Shown: in pieces, positions 46,091 to 55,070 of the stretch
How the letters are laid out: each line of letters begins with the position of its first letter
Position numbering within the stretch: position 1 is the first letter of the stretch
Origin: Demequina sp. NBRC 110057
Lineage (GTDB): Bacteria > Actinomycetota > Actinomycetes > Actinomycetales > Demequinaceae
NCBI RefSeq assembly: GCF_002090175.1
Contig: NZ_BBRN01000004.1
Coordinates: 1 to 64,000, forward strand
DNA length: 64,000 nucleotides
Direction: 5' to 3'
Notes under the pieces: generated by a model
Told to the model about the DNA's origin: nothing
Databases searched by the model: none
Seen by the model: the letters and a program-made list of their open reading frames with translations, nothing else
Translations under genes and position numbers: made by a program

Positions 46091-46729
46091 TCAGCGCGAG
46101 CGCACTCCCGCCACGATCCTGTCGACCACGTGCGTGCCAAGGGTCGTCAAGGTTGGGCCGTCCTGTCCCTGCAACGGCCCGCGTGTGGCGATGTCGGCGA
46201 AGCCGTGCACTGCCGACCAGCAGGGCCACTCGGCGTTGACCCGTCCCGCTGCGGTGAGGACACCAGCCTCGACGCACCCGTCGAGCGCGTCGATCAGCAG
46301 CTGGAACGGCGGCGGCACCTCGTGCTCCACCGTCACGGACGGTGTCGCGGCTCCGGCGGGGTCGAACGTGAGCAGCGCGAGCGCGAACCACCCGGGCTCC
46401 GCCAACGCGAAGTCGATGTAGCCCAGCCCCACGCCCCGCAGCCGGGCGACGGCTCGCTCCCGGGCGTCGGGGGCATCGGCCACGAGTGAGGCGATGCGTT
46501 CGCGCATCCCCGCAGCGAGCAGATCTTGAGACGCGAGGGCGACGGCGACCAGCAGCGCGCGGTGGTCCTCGAAGTGACGGTAGGCCGATGCCGGGGAGAC
46601 CCCGGCGGCGCGCGTCACCTCGCGTACCCGCACGGCGTCCGGCCCACCGGTGCGGGCGAGCGCGAGCCCGGCGTCGATGAGCGCGGCGCGGAGGTCCCCG
46701 TGGTGATAGTTGCCCGAGATCTGCGGCAC
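46091..46729 (-). CDS. TetR-family regulator (WHG-domain type)
   Basis: A 212-residue regulator with an N-terminal helix-turn-helix (REVTRAAGVSPASAYRHFED) and a ligand domain typical of TetR proteins that begin NYHHGDLRAALIDAGL. GGGAGG lies 8 nt before the GTG at 46729, which decides the start. It faces a DrrAB-like exporter with a perfect palindrome between, so it probably represses that exporter and is released by a drug-like ligand. Confidence 0.9.
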   Translation of the reverse strand: MPQISGNYHHGDLRAALIDAGLALARTGGPDAVRVREVTRAAGVSPASAYRHFEDHRALLVAVALASQDLLAAGMRERIASLVADAPDARERAVARLRGVGLGYIDFALAEPGWFALALLTFDPAGAATPSVTVEHEVPPPFQLLIDALDGCVEAGVLTAAGRVNAEWPCWSAVHGFADIATRGPLQGQDGPTLTTLGTHVVDRIVAGVRSR

Positions 46730-46774
46730 CTCTTGCACCTCCCTGGGGACGCGGTTAGCCTGTCGGAGTCGGCA

Positions 46775-46793
46775 ATGTGAACGGTGTTCACAT
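46775..46793. promoter_or_regulatory. TetR operator, 8-bp perfect arms
   Basis: ATGTGAAC-GGT-GTTCACAT lies in the 102-nt gap between the divergent tetR and exporter genes. Arms are perfect complements. It most likely binds the adjacent TetR regulator and controls both directions. Confidence 0.8.
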
Positions 46794-46831
46794 GCTAGCG
46801 ACCAGGGCGATGCCTGACCAGGGGAGGGTTC

Positions 46832-47797
46832 ATGGCGGAGTTGGCGATCGAGACGCACGGTCTCGTCAAGACATATGGCGAGACGCGCGCGGTGGACGGG
46901 ATCGATCTCGCGATCGCCCGCGGCGGAGTCCACGGATTCCTGGGCCCCAACGGCGCGGGCAAGACGACCGCGATCCGGATGCTTGCGACCCTGATCAGGC
47001 CCGATGCTGGCTCGGCGACGGTGCTCGGCTACGACATCGGCCGGCAGGCGGACGAGGTGCGGTCGCGGGTGGCGCTCACGGGTCAGTTCGCCTCCGTGGA
47101 CGAGGACCTCACCGGGATGGAGAACCTGCGGCTGATCGCCAAGCTCTACGGCTACTCCGCTAAGGCGGCGACCCGGCGGGCGGAGGACCTTCTGGAGGCC
47201 TTCGGGCTCGCGGCCGCCGCGAGTCGCCAGGTCAAGAAGTACTCGGGAGGCATGCGCCGCCGCATCGACATCGCCGCGTCGATCGTCGTGACGCCCGAGC
47301 TTCTGTTCCTCGACGAGCCGACCACGGGCCTCGACCCCCGCAGTCGCAACGAGGTGTGGGACATCATCCGCGCGATGGTCGACTACGGCACCACCGTGAT
47401 GCTCACCACCCAGTACCTGGACGAGGCGGACCAGCTCGCCGACCGCATCTCCGTGATCGATGCCGGCAAGATCATCGCCGAGGGCACCGCCACCGAGCTC
47501 AAGGCCTCGGTGGGCTCCGGCATGCTCCACGTGCGCGTGATGGACCGCGCCGACCGCGACGCCGCCAGGGAGATCCTCCTGCGCGAACTCGTCGTGGACG
47601 TCGACATCCCCCAGGATCCCCAGGGCCTCACCGCCCAGATCGAGGACCGCGGCCGCGTCACCCGGGCGCTCACCGCGCTCGACGACGCGGGCATCGGCCT
47701 CGCGCAGTTCTCGCTCGGCCAGCCCACGCTGGACGAGGTGTTCCTCTCGCTGACGGGCAAGCCCGCCGAGGCGACCGACGAGGAGGAGGCGGCATGA
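46832..47797 (+). CDS. DrrA-like ABC exporter ATP-binding protein
   Basis: A 321-residue ATPase of the daunorubicin-resistance type: Walker [15 protein letters not shown], signature [15 protein letters not shown], Walker [17 protein letters not shown], switch TTQYLDEAD, and the DrrA C-terminal domain ending in [15 protein letters not shown]. With its membrane partner it should export a lipophilic compound. ATGA overlap with the permease gene. Confidence 0.93.
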   Translation: MAELAIETHGLVKTYGETRAVDGIDLAIARGGVHGFLGPNGAGKTTAIRMLATLIRPDAGSATVLGYDIGRQADEVRSRVALTGQFASVDEDLTGMENLRLIAKLYGYSAKAATRRAEDLLEAFGLAAAASRQVKKYSGGMRRRIDIAASIVVTPELLFLDEPTTGLDPRSRNEVWDIIRAMVDYGTTVMLTTQYLDEADQLADRISVIDAGKIIAEGTATELKASVGSGMLHVRVMDRADRDAAREILLRELVVDVDIPQDPQGLTAQIEDRGRVTRALTALDDAGIGLAQFSLGQPTLDEVFLSLTGKPAEATDEEEAA

Positions 47798-48666
47798 CCA
47801 CCGACGAGACCACGGCATCGGCCACGATGGCGGCGACCCCGGAGGCGCCCGCCGCGCCCCAGGCGAGCGCCATCGCGTCGGCGCTCGCATCCACCGAGCG
47901 TCCGCAGCGGCCCAGCGCCCTGTCGACGTCCGTCACCTTCGGGTGGCGCGCGCTTCTGAAGATTAAGCACGTCCCCGAGCAGCTGTTCGATGTCACCGTG
48001 TTCCCCGTCGTGATGACGCTGCTGTTCACCTACCTGTTCGGCGGCGCGATCGCCGGGTCCGTGAGCGAATACATCGCGTACATCGCTCCCGGCGTGCTGG
48101 TGCAGTCGGTGCTGTTCATCACGATGTACACCGGCACCACGCTGCGCACCGATATCGACAAGGGCGTCTTCGACCGCTTCCGTTCGCTTCCCATCTGGCG
48201 GCCCTCGCCGCTGGTCGGCATGCTGCTGGGCGACGCCGTGCGGTTCATGGTGGCGTCCATCGTGACCGCGGCCGTCTGCCTCGCGATCGGGTGGCGGCCC
48301 GAGGGCGGATTCGTGGGAGTGGTGCTCGGTGTGATCCTCCTCCTGGTCTTCGCCTTCTCGCTGGGCTGGGTGTGGACGTTCCTGTCGCTGATTCTGCGCA
48401 CCCCCGGCGCGATCATGGGCGTCGCGAGCTTTGTGCTCATGCCGCTGTTGTTCGGCTCCAACATCTTCGTGGACCCCGCGACCATGCCCGGCTGGCTCCA
48501 GGCGTGGGTGGACGTCAACCCGGTATCCGACCTGGTTACGGGCGTCAGAGCGCTGATGAACGGCGAGGAGATTGGTTCCGAGCTCGCGATCACGCTGGGT
48601 TGGGCGGCGGGTCTCGTCGCGGTATTCGGCTCGCTGACTATGTGGAAATATCGCGACCCGCGGTAG
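47794..48666 (+). CDS. DrrB-like ABC exporter permease
   Basis: A 290-residue membrane subunit of the ABC-2 type. About 50 hydrophilic Ala/Thr/Pro-rich residues (with a 9-mer repeat at 47815) precede six helices; [17 protein letters not shown] and [19 protein letters not shown] are family segments. Partner of the ATPase just upstream. Confidence 0.92.
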   Translation: MTTDETTASATMAATPEAPAAPQASAIASALASTERPQRPSALSTSVTFGWRALLKIKHVPEQLFDVTVFPVVMTLLFTYLFGGAIAGSVSEYIAYIAPGVLVQSVLFITMYTGTTLRTDIDKGVFDRFRSLPIWRPSPLVGMLLGDAVRFMVASIVTAAVCLAIGWRPEGGFVGVVLGVILLLVFAFSLGWVWTFLSLILRTPGAIMGVASFVLMPLLFGSNIFVDPATMPGWLQAWVDVNPVSDLVTGVRALMNGEEIGSELAITLGWAAGLVAVFGSLTMWKYRDPR

Positions 48667-48725
48667 CGCCAATAACACGTCCGCGGTGGTCATCGGTACC
48701 GCTCGGAATGCGGCAAGATCTTCCG

Positions 48726-49244
48726 GTGACTTCTGCGCTCGACCTCGAATATCGCACCTACTTCCGCACCCTCGATGCCGCGATGGCCGAGTATGAGCTC
48801 CCGCTGAATGCGGTGGATCGCGTCCGCGAGATTGTGCGCGGGCTGCGCTACGAGCACGTCTACATCCCCGACTCGCGTGAGTACATCGCGCTCGAGCCGC
48901 TCGGCGCCGACAAGCCGGTCGCCTTCATCACCGCGCTCTACGTCGCGATTCACCCGGAGGGTGGCGAGAGCCAGTTCTTCGAGCTTCCCGCATTCGCCCA
49001 GGCGGCCGATGCCGTGGCCGCCTCCGCGGCCACGGTCACCGAGGCGGCTGGCACCCCCGTCGAGACTGATGCCGCCGCGGCCAAGGCTGCCGTGGCATCG
49101 GCCGTCCGGCCGGTGGAGCCGGTGGCGCCCGCGCCCCGCATCACCTTCCAGGGCGTGGGCAAGCGCGCCGAGATCGCCGAGATGCCGTGCCCTACGTGCT
49201 TCATCGACCTTCCCGCGACGGGGATCTGCGACCTCTGCGGCTAG
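48726..49244 (+). CDS. Hypothetical protein with C-terminal zinc ribbon
   Basis: About 172 residues. An N-terminal domain of about 85 residues (YRTYFRTLDAAMAEYELPLN, VREIVRGLRYEHVYIPDS) is joined by an Ala/Val/Pro-rich linker with two 9-mer repeats (49004, 49095) to a ribbon CPTC-x9-CDLC at the very end. I do not recognise the family. I prefer GTG 48726, 6 nt after CAAGAT; the in-frame ATG at 48708 would add six residues. Confidence 0.6.
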   Translation: MTSALDLEYRTYFRTLDAAMAEYELPLNAVDRVREIVRGLRYEHVYIPDSREYIALEPLGADKPVAFITALYVAIHPEGGESQFFELPAFAQAADAVAASAATVTEAAGTPVETDAAAAKAAVASAVRPVEPVAPAPRITFQGVGKRAEIAEMPCPTCFIDLPATGICDLCG

Positions 49245-49256
49245 GACGCTCGCGCG

Positions 49257-49838
49257 TCAGGTGCGCGTGATGCGTGTCACCGCGAGTTCAACCTCGCGGG
49301 GGTCGCGCGGCTCAGCGTCGAGCGCACGGTGGATGGTGACGCCCTCGATGAGCGCGTCAAGCATCCGCGTCGTCTCGGGGTCGAAGTGCAGCTCGAGAGC
49401 GGCGCGGCTGCGCGCCATCCACGCCGAGGTGATGGTGCGGAAGCGAGGCTCCCGCGCCGCCAGCGTGTAGAGCTCGTGCGAGAGGACCAGGTCGCGGTCG
49501 TCGCCGAACACGTCCTCGAGAATGATCGCGACCACCGCCGCCCGCGCCGACTGGACGTCGACCGCTGCCGTCATGCGCGCCTCGAACCGCGCGCTGATCG
49601 ACGTCGCGAAGCGCGTGAACGCCTCGTGGAGGAGCGCGTCCATGCCGTCGAAGTAGTACGTCATGGCGCCGAGCGGGACGTCCGCCTCGGCGGCCACCTT
49701 GCGGTGTGACGTTCCCGCGACTCCCTCGCGAGCGATCACGGTGAGGCAGGCGTCGATGATCCTCCCACGGCGCTCGGGGTCATTGCGGCGGCCGCGGCGC
49801 GTGCCGGCTGGCCGGTCATCGGAGGTCATGGGCGTCAC
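49257..49838 (-). CDS. TetR-family regulator
   Basis: A 193-residue regulator; helix-turn-helix in HRKVAAEADVPLGAMTYYFD, ligand domain after residue 70. It overlaps the acetyltransferase stop by 4 nt, so the two are one unit, divergent from an MFS carrier. GTGTAC half-sites between the divergent promoters are its likely targets. By analogy it would repress the carrier. Confidence 0.88.
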   Translation of the reverse strand: MTPMTSDDRPAGTRRGRRNDPERRGRIIDACLTVIAREGVAGTSHRKVAAEADVPLGAMTYYFDGMDALLHEAFTRFATSISARFEARMTAAVDVQSARAAVVAIILEDVFGDDRDLVLSHELYTLAAREPRFRTITSAWMARSRAALELHFDPETTRMLDALIEGVTIHRALDAEPRDPREVELAVTRITRT

Positions 49839-50419
49839 TCCACCTCGCGGATCACGCGCGCGGGGTTGCCGACCGCGACGACGCCCGGAGGGATGTCCTT
49901 GGTGACGACCGAGCCCGCACCCACGACCGAGTCCTTGCCGATGGTGACCCCGGGGCAGACGATCACTCCGCCGCCCAGCCAGACGTTGTCCTCAATGACG
50001 ATGGGCTTGGCCGCCTCGAGCTTGTCGCGTCGCGGCCCCGGCTCGACCGGGTGGGTGGGGGTGAGGAGCTGGACGTTGGGGCCGATCTGGCAGTCCTCGC
50101 CGATGGTGATCGCTGCGACGTCCAATGCAGTGAGGTGATAGTTGATGAACGTGCGGGCGCCGATGTGAAGGTTGGTGCCGTAGTCGACGAAGAGCGGGGG
50201 ATTGACGTGCGCGCCGTCGCCCAGTGACCCCACGAGCTCGGCCAGGATGTCCCGCGCCGCGGGATCCCCGGCGACGTCGGCGCGGTGGTACCCGTCGGCG
50301 AGGCTCACGCCGCGATGGTGGAGCCGCGCGATCTCCGGGTCGTCCGCGATGTACAGGTCGCCCGCGAGCATGCGCTCGTGCTGGGTGCGGTCGTCTCCGG
50401 CGAAGTAGTCCTGGCTCAT
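49835..50419 (-). CDS. Maltose/galactoside O-acetyltransferase family protein
   Basis: A 194-residue left-handed beta-helix enzyme (LacA/Maa/NodL type) that acetylates sugar hydroxyls with acetyl-CoA. MLAGDLYIADDPEIARLHHR begins the mature fold; active-site NYHLTALDVA and the hexapeptide repeats IGPNVQLLTPTHP and WLGGGVIVCPGVTIG are clear. TACGTT lies 7 nt before the ATG at 50419, so the start is probably leaderless. Confidence 0.9.
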   Translation of the reverse strand: MSQDYFAGDDRTQHERMLAGDLYIADDPEIARLHHRGVSLADGYHRADVAGDPAARDILAELVGSLGDGAHVNPPLFVDYGTNLHIGARTFINYHLTALDVAAITIGEDCQIGPNVQLLTPTHPVEPGPRRDKLEAAKPIVIEDNVWLGGGVIVCPGVTIGKDSVVGAGSVVTKDIPPGVVAVGNPARVIREVE

Positions 50420-50429
50420 GCGCGCCAAC

Positions 50430-50467
50430 GTACACCGGGTGTGTACGAACGTCCACATCTTGTGTAC
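50430..50467. promoter_or_regulatory. GTGTAC half-site cluster between divergent promoters
   Basis: GTACAC-CGGGT-GTGTAC (50430-50446) is a perfect inverted repeat and a third GTGTAC ends at 50467. They overlap the -10 boxes of both directions (TACGTT on minus, TACGCT at 50465 on plus). The TetR regulator of this unit is the likely binder. Confidence 0.55.
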
Positions 50468-50530
50468 GCTCGCCGTATCGCGACGACGCGCGTCGCGCTG
50501 GTCCTGCGCCCAGAAAGGCTCCCGCCCGCC

Positions 50531-51748
50531 GTGTACTCGCTCCTCCTGGCGATCATCTACGTCGCCTTCGTCAGCCTCGGGCTGCCCGACTCGCTGATCG
50601 GCGCCGGCTGGCCCGTGATGCACTCCGACCTGGGCGTGCCCGTGTCGTTCGCGGGGTTCGTGACGATGATCATCGCCGCGGGCACCATCGTGTCCAGCCT
50701 CGCCTCCGAGCGGGTGACCAGGCGCTTTGGTGCCGGTCTCGTCACAGCGGTGAGCGTGGGAATGACTGCCGCGGCGCTGGTGGGATTCTCGGTCAGCGAC
50801 CAGTTCTGGATGCTGTGCCTGTGGGCCATCCCGTACGGCATGGGTGCCGGTGCGGTCGATGCCGCCCTCAACAACTACGTGGCGCTGCACTACGCAGCGC
50901 GGCACATGAACTGGCTGCACAGCTTCTGGGGCGTGGGAGCCTCGATCAGCCCCTTCATCATGAGCTACGCCTTGACGTCGGGGCTCGGGTGGTCAGGCGC
51001 GTACCTGATCGTCGGCGTCATCCAGGCGGTGCTGACCGCTGCGTTGCTGTTCAGTCTGCCGCTGTGGGGTCGGGTTCATGCGGTGGCGCCCGCGGGTGAG
51101 GCCGCGGCAGGCGACGGGACGGCCGATGCATCGGGCGGCTCCGATGCGCCGGCGGGAGGCGGTCACGTGCCGCTCGCCACGGCGCTGCGCATCCCCGGCG
51201 TCCTCCTGATCCTCGCGGCCTTCTTCGCGTATTGCGGGCTGGAGAGCACCGCCATCCTGTGGGCGTCCACGTTCCTCGTGGACGGGCGCGGCGTGGACGT
51301 GGCGACCGCGGCGGCGTTCGCCTCGCTGTTCCTGCTGGGCATCACAGGAGGCCGCTTCCTCGCAGGATTCGTGGCCGACCGCATCGGCGACAAGGCACTG
51401 ATCCGGGGCGGCTTCATCCTGGTGGGAGTGGGTGCGGTGATGCTCGCGCTGCCGCTGGAGACCGATGCGGTGGCGCTCTCGGGCCTGGTGGTCGCCGGCT
51501 TCGGATCGGCACCCATCTATCCCGCCATCATCCACTCGACGCCCGTGAACTTCGGGCGGCGCAACTCGCAGGCGATCATCGGCATCCAGATGGCCGCCGC
51601 CTACACCGGCTCCACGCTCGCGCCGCCCGCCTTTGGGCTGCTCTCGGGCGCCGTGGGCGTCGAGATCCTGCCGTACTTCATCGCGGTGTTGGTCGCGCTC
51701 GGTCTCGTGATGTCCGAGCGCCTCAATCGGATGGAGCCCGCGGCCTAG
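50531..51748 (+). CDS. MFS transporter
   Basis: A 405-residue major-facilitator carrier with about 12 helices. It begins YSLLLAIIYVAFVSLGLPDS, continues with LIGAGWPVMHSDLGVP, and has a central cytoplasmic loop with GDGTADASGG containing a 9-mer repeat (51121). The layout resembles sugar/FucP-like MFS proteins; substrate unknown. I use GTG 50531 with AGAAAGG 12 nt upstream; an upstream in-frame GTG at 50464 is possible. It overlaps the convergent ridA by 4 nt. Confidence 0.85.
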   Translation: MYSLLLAIIYVAFVSLGLPDSLIGAGWPVMHSDLGVPVSFAGFVTMIIAAGTIVSSLASERVTRRFGAGLVTAVSVGMTAAALVGFSVSDQFWMLCLWAIPYGMGAGAVDAALNNYVALHYAARHMNWLHSFWGVGASISPFIMSYALTSGLGWSGAYLIVGVIQAVLTAALLFSLPLWGRVHAVAPAGEAAAGDGTADASGGSDAPAGGGHVPLATALRIPGVLLILAAFFAYCGLESTAILWASTFLVDGRGVDVATAAAFASLFLLGITGGRFLAGFVADRIGDKALIRGGFILVGVGAVMLALPLETDAVALSGLVVAGFGSAPIYPAIIHSTPVNFGRRNSQAIIGIQMAAAYTGSTLAPPAFGLLSGAVGVEILPYFIAVLVALGLVMSERLNRMEPAA

Positions 51749-52128
51749 GCGAGGACGGCGATCGCGTCGATCTCGACCAGCGCCTCTGGGCGGCCGAGCA
51801 TCGGCACCATGACCACGACGATGGGGACGGCGTGCGTGCCCCACACCTCGAGGGTGGCGCCGTAACCCTGCTGGACGTCCTGATCGGCCTGCAGGTAGAT
51901 GGTCATGCGGCACACGTCCTCCTGCGTGGCACCTGCCTCGGCGAGCACCGTCAGGAGGTTGCGCAACGCCTGCTGCGTCTGGACCACGAGGTCGCCCTCG
52001 ATGGCGCCGTGGGCATCGGTCCCGTTCTGTCCGCCCACATAGACCGTGCGGCTGCCGGACGCGACGACGCCCTGCGAAAACGCCTGGGACCGCTGCATCG
52101 ACGCCGGGTTCAGATGCGTGACAGTCAT
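51745..52128 (-). CDS. RidA-family deaminase-like protein
   Basis: A 127-residue YjgF/YER057c/UK114 protein. RidA removes reactive enamine/imine intermediates formed by pyridoxal-phosphate enzymes, especially in isoleucine synthesis, which suits the many branched-chain genes here. VVASGSRTVYVGGQNGTD, QQALRNLLTVLAEAG and the VPMLGRPEALVEIDAIA end are typical, though the usual catalytic Arg region reads VPMLGRPEALVE. Confidence 0.88.
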   Translation of the reverse strand: MTVTHLNPASMQRSQAFSQGVVASGSRTVYVGGQNGTDAHGAIEGDLVVQTQQALRNLLTVLAEAGATQEDVCRMTIYLQADQDVQQGYGATLEVWGTHAVPIVVVMVPMLGRPEALVEIDAIAVLA

Positions 52129-52248
52129 GGCCGTGCCTCCCGTCCCCGGCGAGCGTCGCCGGCGGTCCTTCGACGGTACGTCCGCGCGTCTGGGAGCGCG
52201 CGGCGAGGCGTTCGCGTTGTCCCTGTACGCCGTCGTTAAGGTGACGGA

Positions 52249-53355
52249 ATGGACGAAAGGAGCACGGTGAACGCCGAGCAGTACGCCGTCACCCCGCACC
52301 CGAGCCCCGCATCGGCGGAGCAGCGCGCCTCTCTCATGGCCGCGCCCATCTTTGGTGAGGTGTTCACCGACCACGTGGCGCGCGCCACCTGGACGCCCGA
52401 TGCCGGCTGGGGCGACCACCGCATCGAACCTTTCGCGGACCTTTCCCTGCACCCCGGTGCCACCGTCCTGCACTACGGCCAGCAGGTCTTCGAGGGCCTC
52501 AAGGCGTATCGGTGGGCCGACGGCTCTATCCGACTGTTCCGGCCCGAGGCGAATGCGGCACGCATGGCGGCATCGGCCACCCGACTGTCACTGCCAGCGC
52601 TGCCGGAGGAGGACTTCCTCGCCTCGATCTCCGCGCTCGTGGGCGTGGATCGCGAGTGGGTGCCGTCCGAGGGCGAGGCGAGCCTGTACCTGCGCCCGCT
52701 CATCATCGGCACCGAGGCGTCCCTCGCGGTGCGCCCGTCGCGCCGCGTCGAGTACATGCTGCTCGCGTGCCCCGTGGGCTCGTACTTCTCCGGCGGCGTC
52801 AAGCCCGTCTCGATCTGGGTCGCCCAGGGATTCCACCGCGCGGGGGCTGGCGGCACAGGCCAGGCCAAGACCGCCGGCAACTACGCCGCGTCCATGCAGC
52901 CGCAGCAGCAGGCGCAGGACCACGGCTGCGACCAGGTGCTCTTCCTCGACGCGCGCGAGGACCGCTACATCGAGGAACTGGGCGGCATGAACGTGTTCGC
53001 CGTCCGCCGCGACGGTTCCGTCTGGACCCCACGCGTCACCGGCACCATCCTCGAGGGCGTGACGCGCGCATCGGTCATCGAATTGCTGCGCTCCGAGGGA
53101 CGCGAGGTCGTGGAGCGCGACATTTCCTTGGCCGAGCTGCGCGCCGGGATCGACGACGGCTCCGTGGTCGAGGCCTTCGCCTGCGGCACCGCCGCGGTGA
53201 TCACCCCCATCGCGCGACTCGTCTCGCCCGACTTCGACGTCATCGTGGGCGACGGGGGAGCGGGCGCCATCACGTCGTGGCTGCGCGAGACGCTGACCGA
53301 CATCCAGTACGGCCGGGCCGAGGACCGCTTCGGCTGGATGCGCCAGGTTTCCTAG
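52249..53355 (+). CDS. Second branched-chain aminotransferase
   Basis: A 368-residue class IV transaminase, paralogous to the enzyme at 26088. The cofactor Lys lies in GQAKTAGNYAAS, where the first enzyme has KCGGNYAAS; all other family segments are intact (RPEANAARMAASATRLSL, FDVIVGDGGAGAIT). TAAGGT ends 6 nt before the ATG at 52249; a GTG at 52267 with AAGGAG is an alternative. It may serve breakdown or a different keto acid. Confidence 0.9.
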   Translation: MDERSTVNAEQYAVTPHPSPASAEQRASLMAAPIFGEVFTDHVARATWTPDAGWGDHRIEPFADLSLHPGATVLHYGQQVFEGLKAYRWADGSIRLFRPEANAARMAASATRLSLPALPEEDFLASISALVGVDREWVPSEGEASLYLRPLIIGTEASLAVRPSRRVEYMLLACPVGSYFSGGVKPVSIWVAQGFHRAGAGGTGQAKTAGNYAASMQPQQQAQDHGCDQVLFLDAREDRYIEELGGMNVFAVRRDGSVWTPRVTGTILEGVTRASVIELLRSEGREVVERDISLAELRAGIDDGSVVEAFACGTAAVITPIARLVSPDFDVIVGDGGAGAITSWLRETLTDIQYGRAEDRFGWMRQVS

Positions 53356-53375
53356 GCCTGCCTTGGGGAGCGGGG

Positions 53376-54380
53376 TTACTCCTCCGGGAGGACGTCGCTC
53401 TCCTCGATCAGGCCCAGGTCGACCAGGTTGAGCTGGTGCTCGTGGAAGGTGCTCGCGAAGCGCACCTCACCGGAGTCGGGGTCCGTCGCGTAGAACAGCC
53501 AGTCCTCATCGGCGGGGGTGGCCGCGGCCTCGAAGGCCTCGGGGCCGGTCGACCAGATGGGCGTGGGCGGAAGCCCCTTGTGCATGTACGTGTTGTACGG
53601 CGAGTCGACCGCGTAGCCGTCATCGGAGACGGTCCTCTCGTCCGAACGCACGATGTAGTCGAGCGGCGCGGCGATCTCGAGCATCATGTCCGCGTCGAGC
53701 CGATTGCGGATCACCGCCGCGATGCCGCGCATGGCCTCGGTGTCGCCGGTGTTCGCCTCTGCGCCCACGATGGTCGCGATCGTCACGGTGTCTTTCCACT
53801 CTGAGCGCGGGACTCCGGCGTTCTCCAGGAGGGTGGCGGCGGAGTTCGCCATGGCGTCGGCCGCGGGGTCAAGCCCGTCCTCATCGCCGAACGCGTAGGT
53901 GACGTTGCCCACGATCCACCCCTCGGGCTCGCCCTCGGCCTCCGGGGGGAGTGCCGCGGTGAGCGCTTCGAGCGCCTCGGTCTCGGTGGAGCTTGTCGCC
54001 GCAGCGAGAGACGCCGCGATGGTCTCGATCCTTGCGCCGTCGGCGACTTCGATGGTGACCTGCGACGCCTCGTCCGGCGCTGCCGTCTCGCTTGGCGTCA
54101 CTGACGGCTCGGAGCTCGGCGAGGGGGCCGCCGACTCCGACACGGACGGCGAGGGGGTCGCGGGAAGCACCGTGGCATCGGCCCCGCGCAACTGAAGGAC
54201 GCCGAACGTGCCAGCGCCCACGACGCCGACTCCGGCGAGCGTCGTGACTCCCGCCCTCACTCCACGGTCCCGCCTCACGCGGCGCGTGACCGCGCCGTAC
54301 CCGGCGGCGAGGTCGGTCGAGGCGAAGCGGGCCGCTCCGTCGCTGGCGATGGCGGCGAACTGGTCGCGTGCGGTGCTCAT
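53376..54380 (-). CDS. Membrane protein with degenerate MltG-like domain, sigma-linked
   Basis: A 334-residue protein. Residues 1-40 are cytoplasmic (DQFAAIASDGAARFASTDLA), residues 41-63 form one membrane helix, then a Ser/Pro-rich linker, then from about 130 an extracellular MltG/YceG-like domain: IATIVGAEANT, AAVIRNRL, YAVDSPYNTYMHKGLPPTPI, WLFYAT, FASTFHEHQ. In active MltG the first motif reads SIVEKE; the first Glu is Gly here. The gene is 4-nt overlapped with an ECF sigma gene, the place of an anti-sigma factor. I infer a membrane sensor that holds the sigma factor. Confidence 0.7.
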   Translation of the reverse strand: MSTARDQFAAIASDGAARFASTDLAAGYGAVTRRVRRDRGVRAGVTTLAGVGVVGAGTFGVLQLRGADATVLPATPSPSVSESAAPSPSSEPSVTPSETAAPDEASQVTIEVADGARIETIAASLAAATSSTETEALEALTAALPPEAEGEPEGWIVGNVTYAFGDEDGLDPAADAMANSAATLLENAGVPRSEWKDTVTIATIVGAEANTGDTEAMRGIAAVIRNRLDADMMLEIAAPLDYIVRSDERTVSDDGYAVDSPYNTYMHKGLPPTPIWSTGPEAFEAAATPADEDWLFYATDPDSGEVRFASTFHEHQLNLVDLGLIEESDVLPEE

Positions 54381-54937
54381 CGGGTGCCTCCTTGGTGGTG
54401 GACGGGGACCGTCTCGGGGTGGTCGGTGGGGAAGTCGGTGGTGGAGACCAGGGGTCGCAGGCGAGCGATGCCGTCGGACAGGTAGCGCTTGACGCTGCCC
54501 TCGGCGAGGCCGAGTTCCGCGGCGACGCCGGCGATGGGCAGGTCGTCGAGGTACCTCAGCACCACGCACGCGCGCTCGCGCGGGGGAAGGGTGAGGATCG
54601 CCGCGTGAAGGTCGAGGTGGGTGTCGGCGCCGGGGGCGGGGTCGGGGCTCGCGGCCGATGCTCCCGCGAAGTCCCCCTGGTCGCCGGGGTGGCGCTGGGG
54701 TCGCGCCTCGGCACGCCGGTGCGAGTCGATGAAGGCGGTGGAGATGGCGCGCTTGACGTAGCTGTGGGCCTCGTTGACGGTGCCCGAGCGGCGGTTCACG
54801 CGGAACGTGCGCACCAGCGCGTCCTGCAGCAGGTCCTCCGCGGCATGCGCGTCGCCCGTGAGGACGTACGCGTAGCCGAAGAGCGCGGCGGCCCGCTCGT
54901 GCATCAGCGCGTCGAGGGTGTCCTTCCAGCGGCTCAT
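54377..54937 (-). CDS. ECF-type RNA polymerase sigma factor
   Basis: A 186-residue sigma factor. Region 2 reads LFGYAYVLTGDAHAAEDLLQ and DALVRTFRVN; region 4 holds PPRERACVVLRYLDDLPIAG followed by VAAELGLAEGSVKRYLSDGI. The linker is long and Pro/Asp-rich. Its paralogue lies at 56547. Each overlaps a membrane-protein gene by 4 nt. Confidence 0.9.
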   Translation of the reverse strand: MSRWKDTLDALMHERAAALFGYAYVLTGDAHAAEDLLQDALVRTFRVNRRSGTVNEAHSYVKRAISTAFIDSHRRAEARPQRHPGDQGDFAGASAASPDPAPGADTHLDLHAAILTLPPRERACVVLRYLDDLPIAGVAAELGLAEGSVKRYLSDGIARLRPLVSTTDFPTDHPETVPVHHQGGTR

Positions 54938-55070
54938 GGGTGCCTCCTTGGCGTCATGCTGGCACGAACGCAGCGCGTTCTCCCCAGGTTGGGTCGCGCG
55001 GCGGATTTTTCCCCAGACGGCCGATGCGGTGGCTTGCCTGCCGTCCGGCGCGACTTAGCCTGGTCGCACC

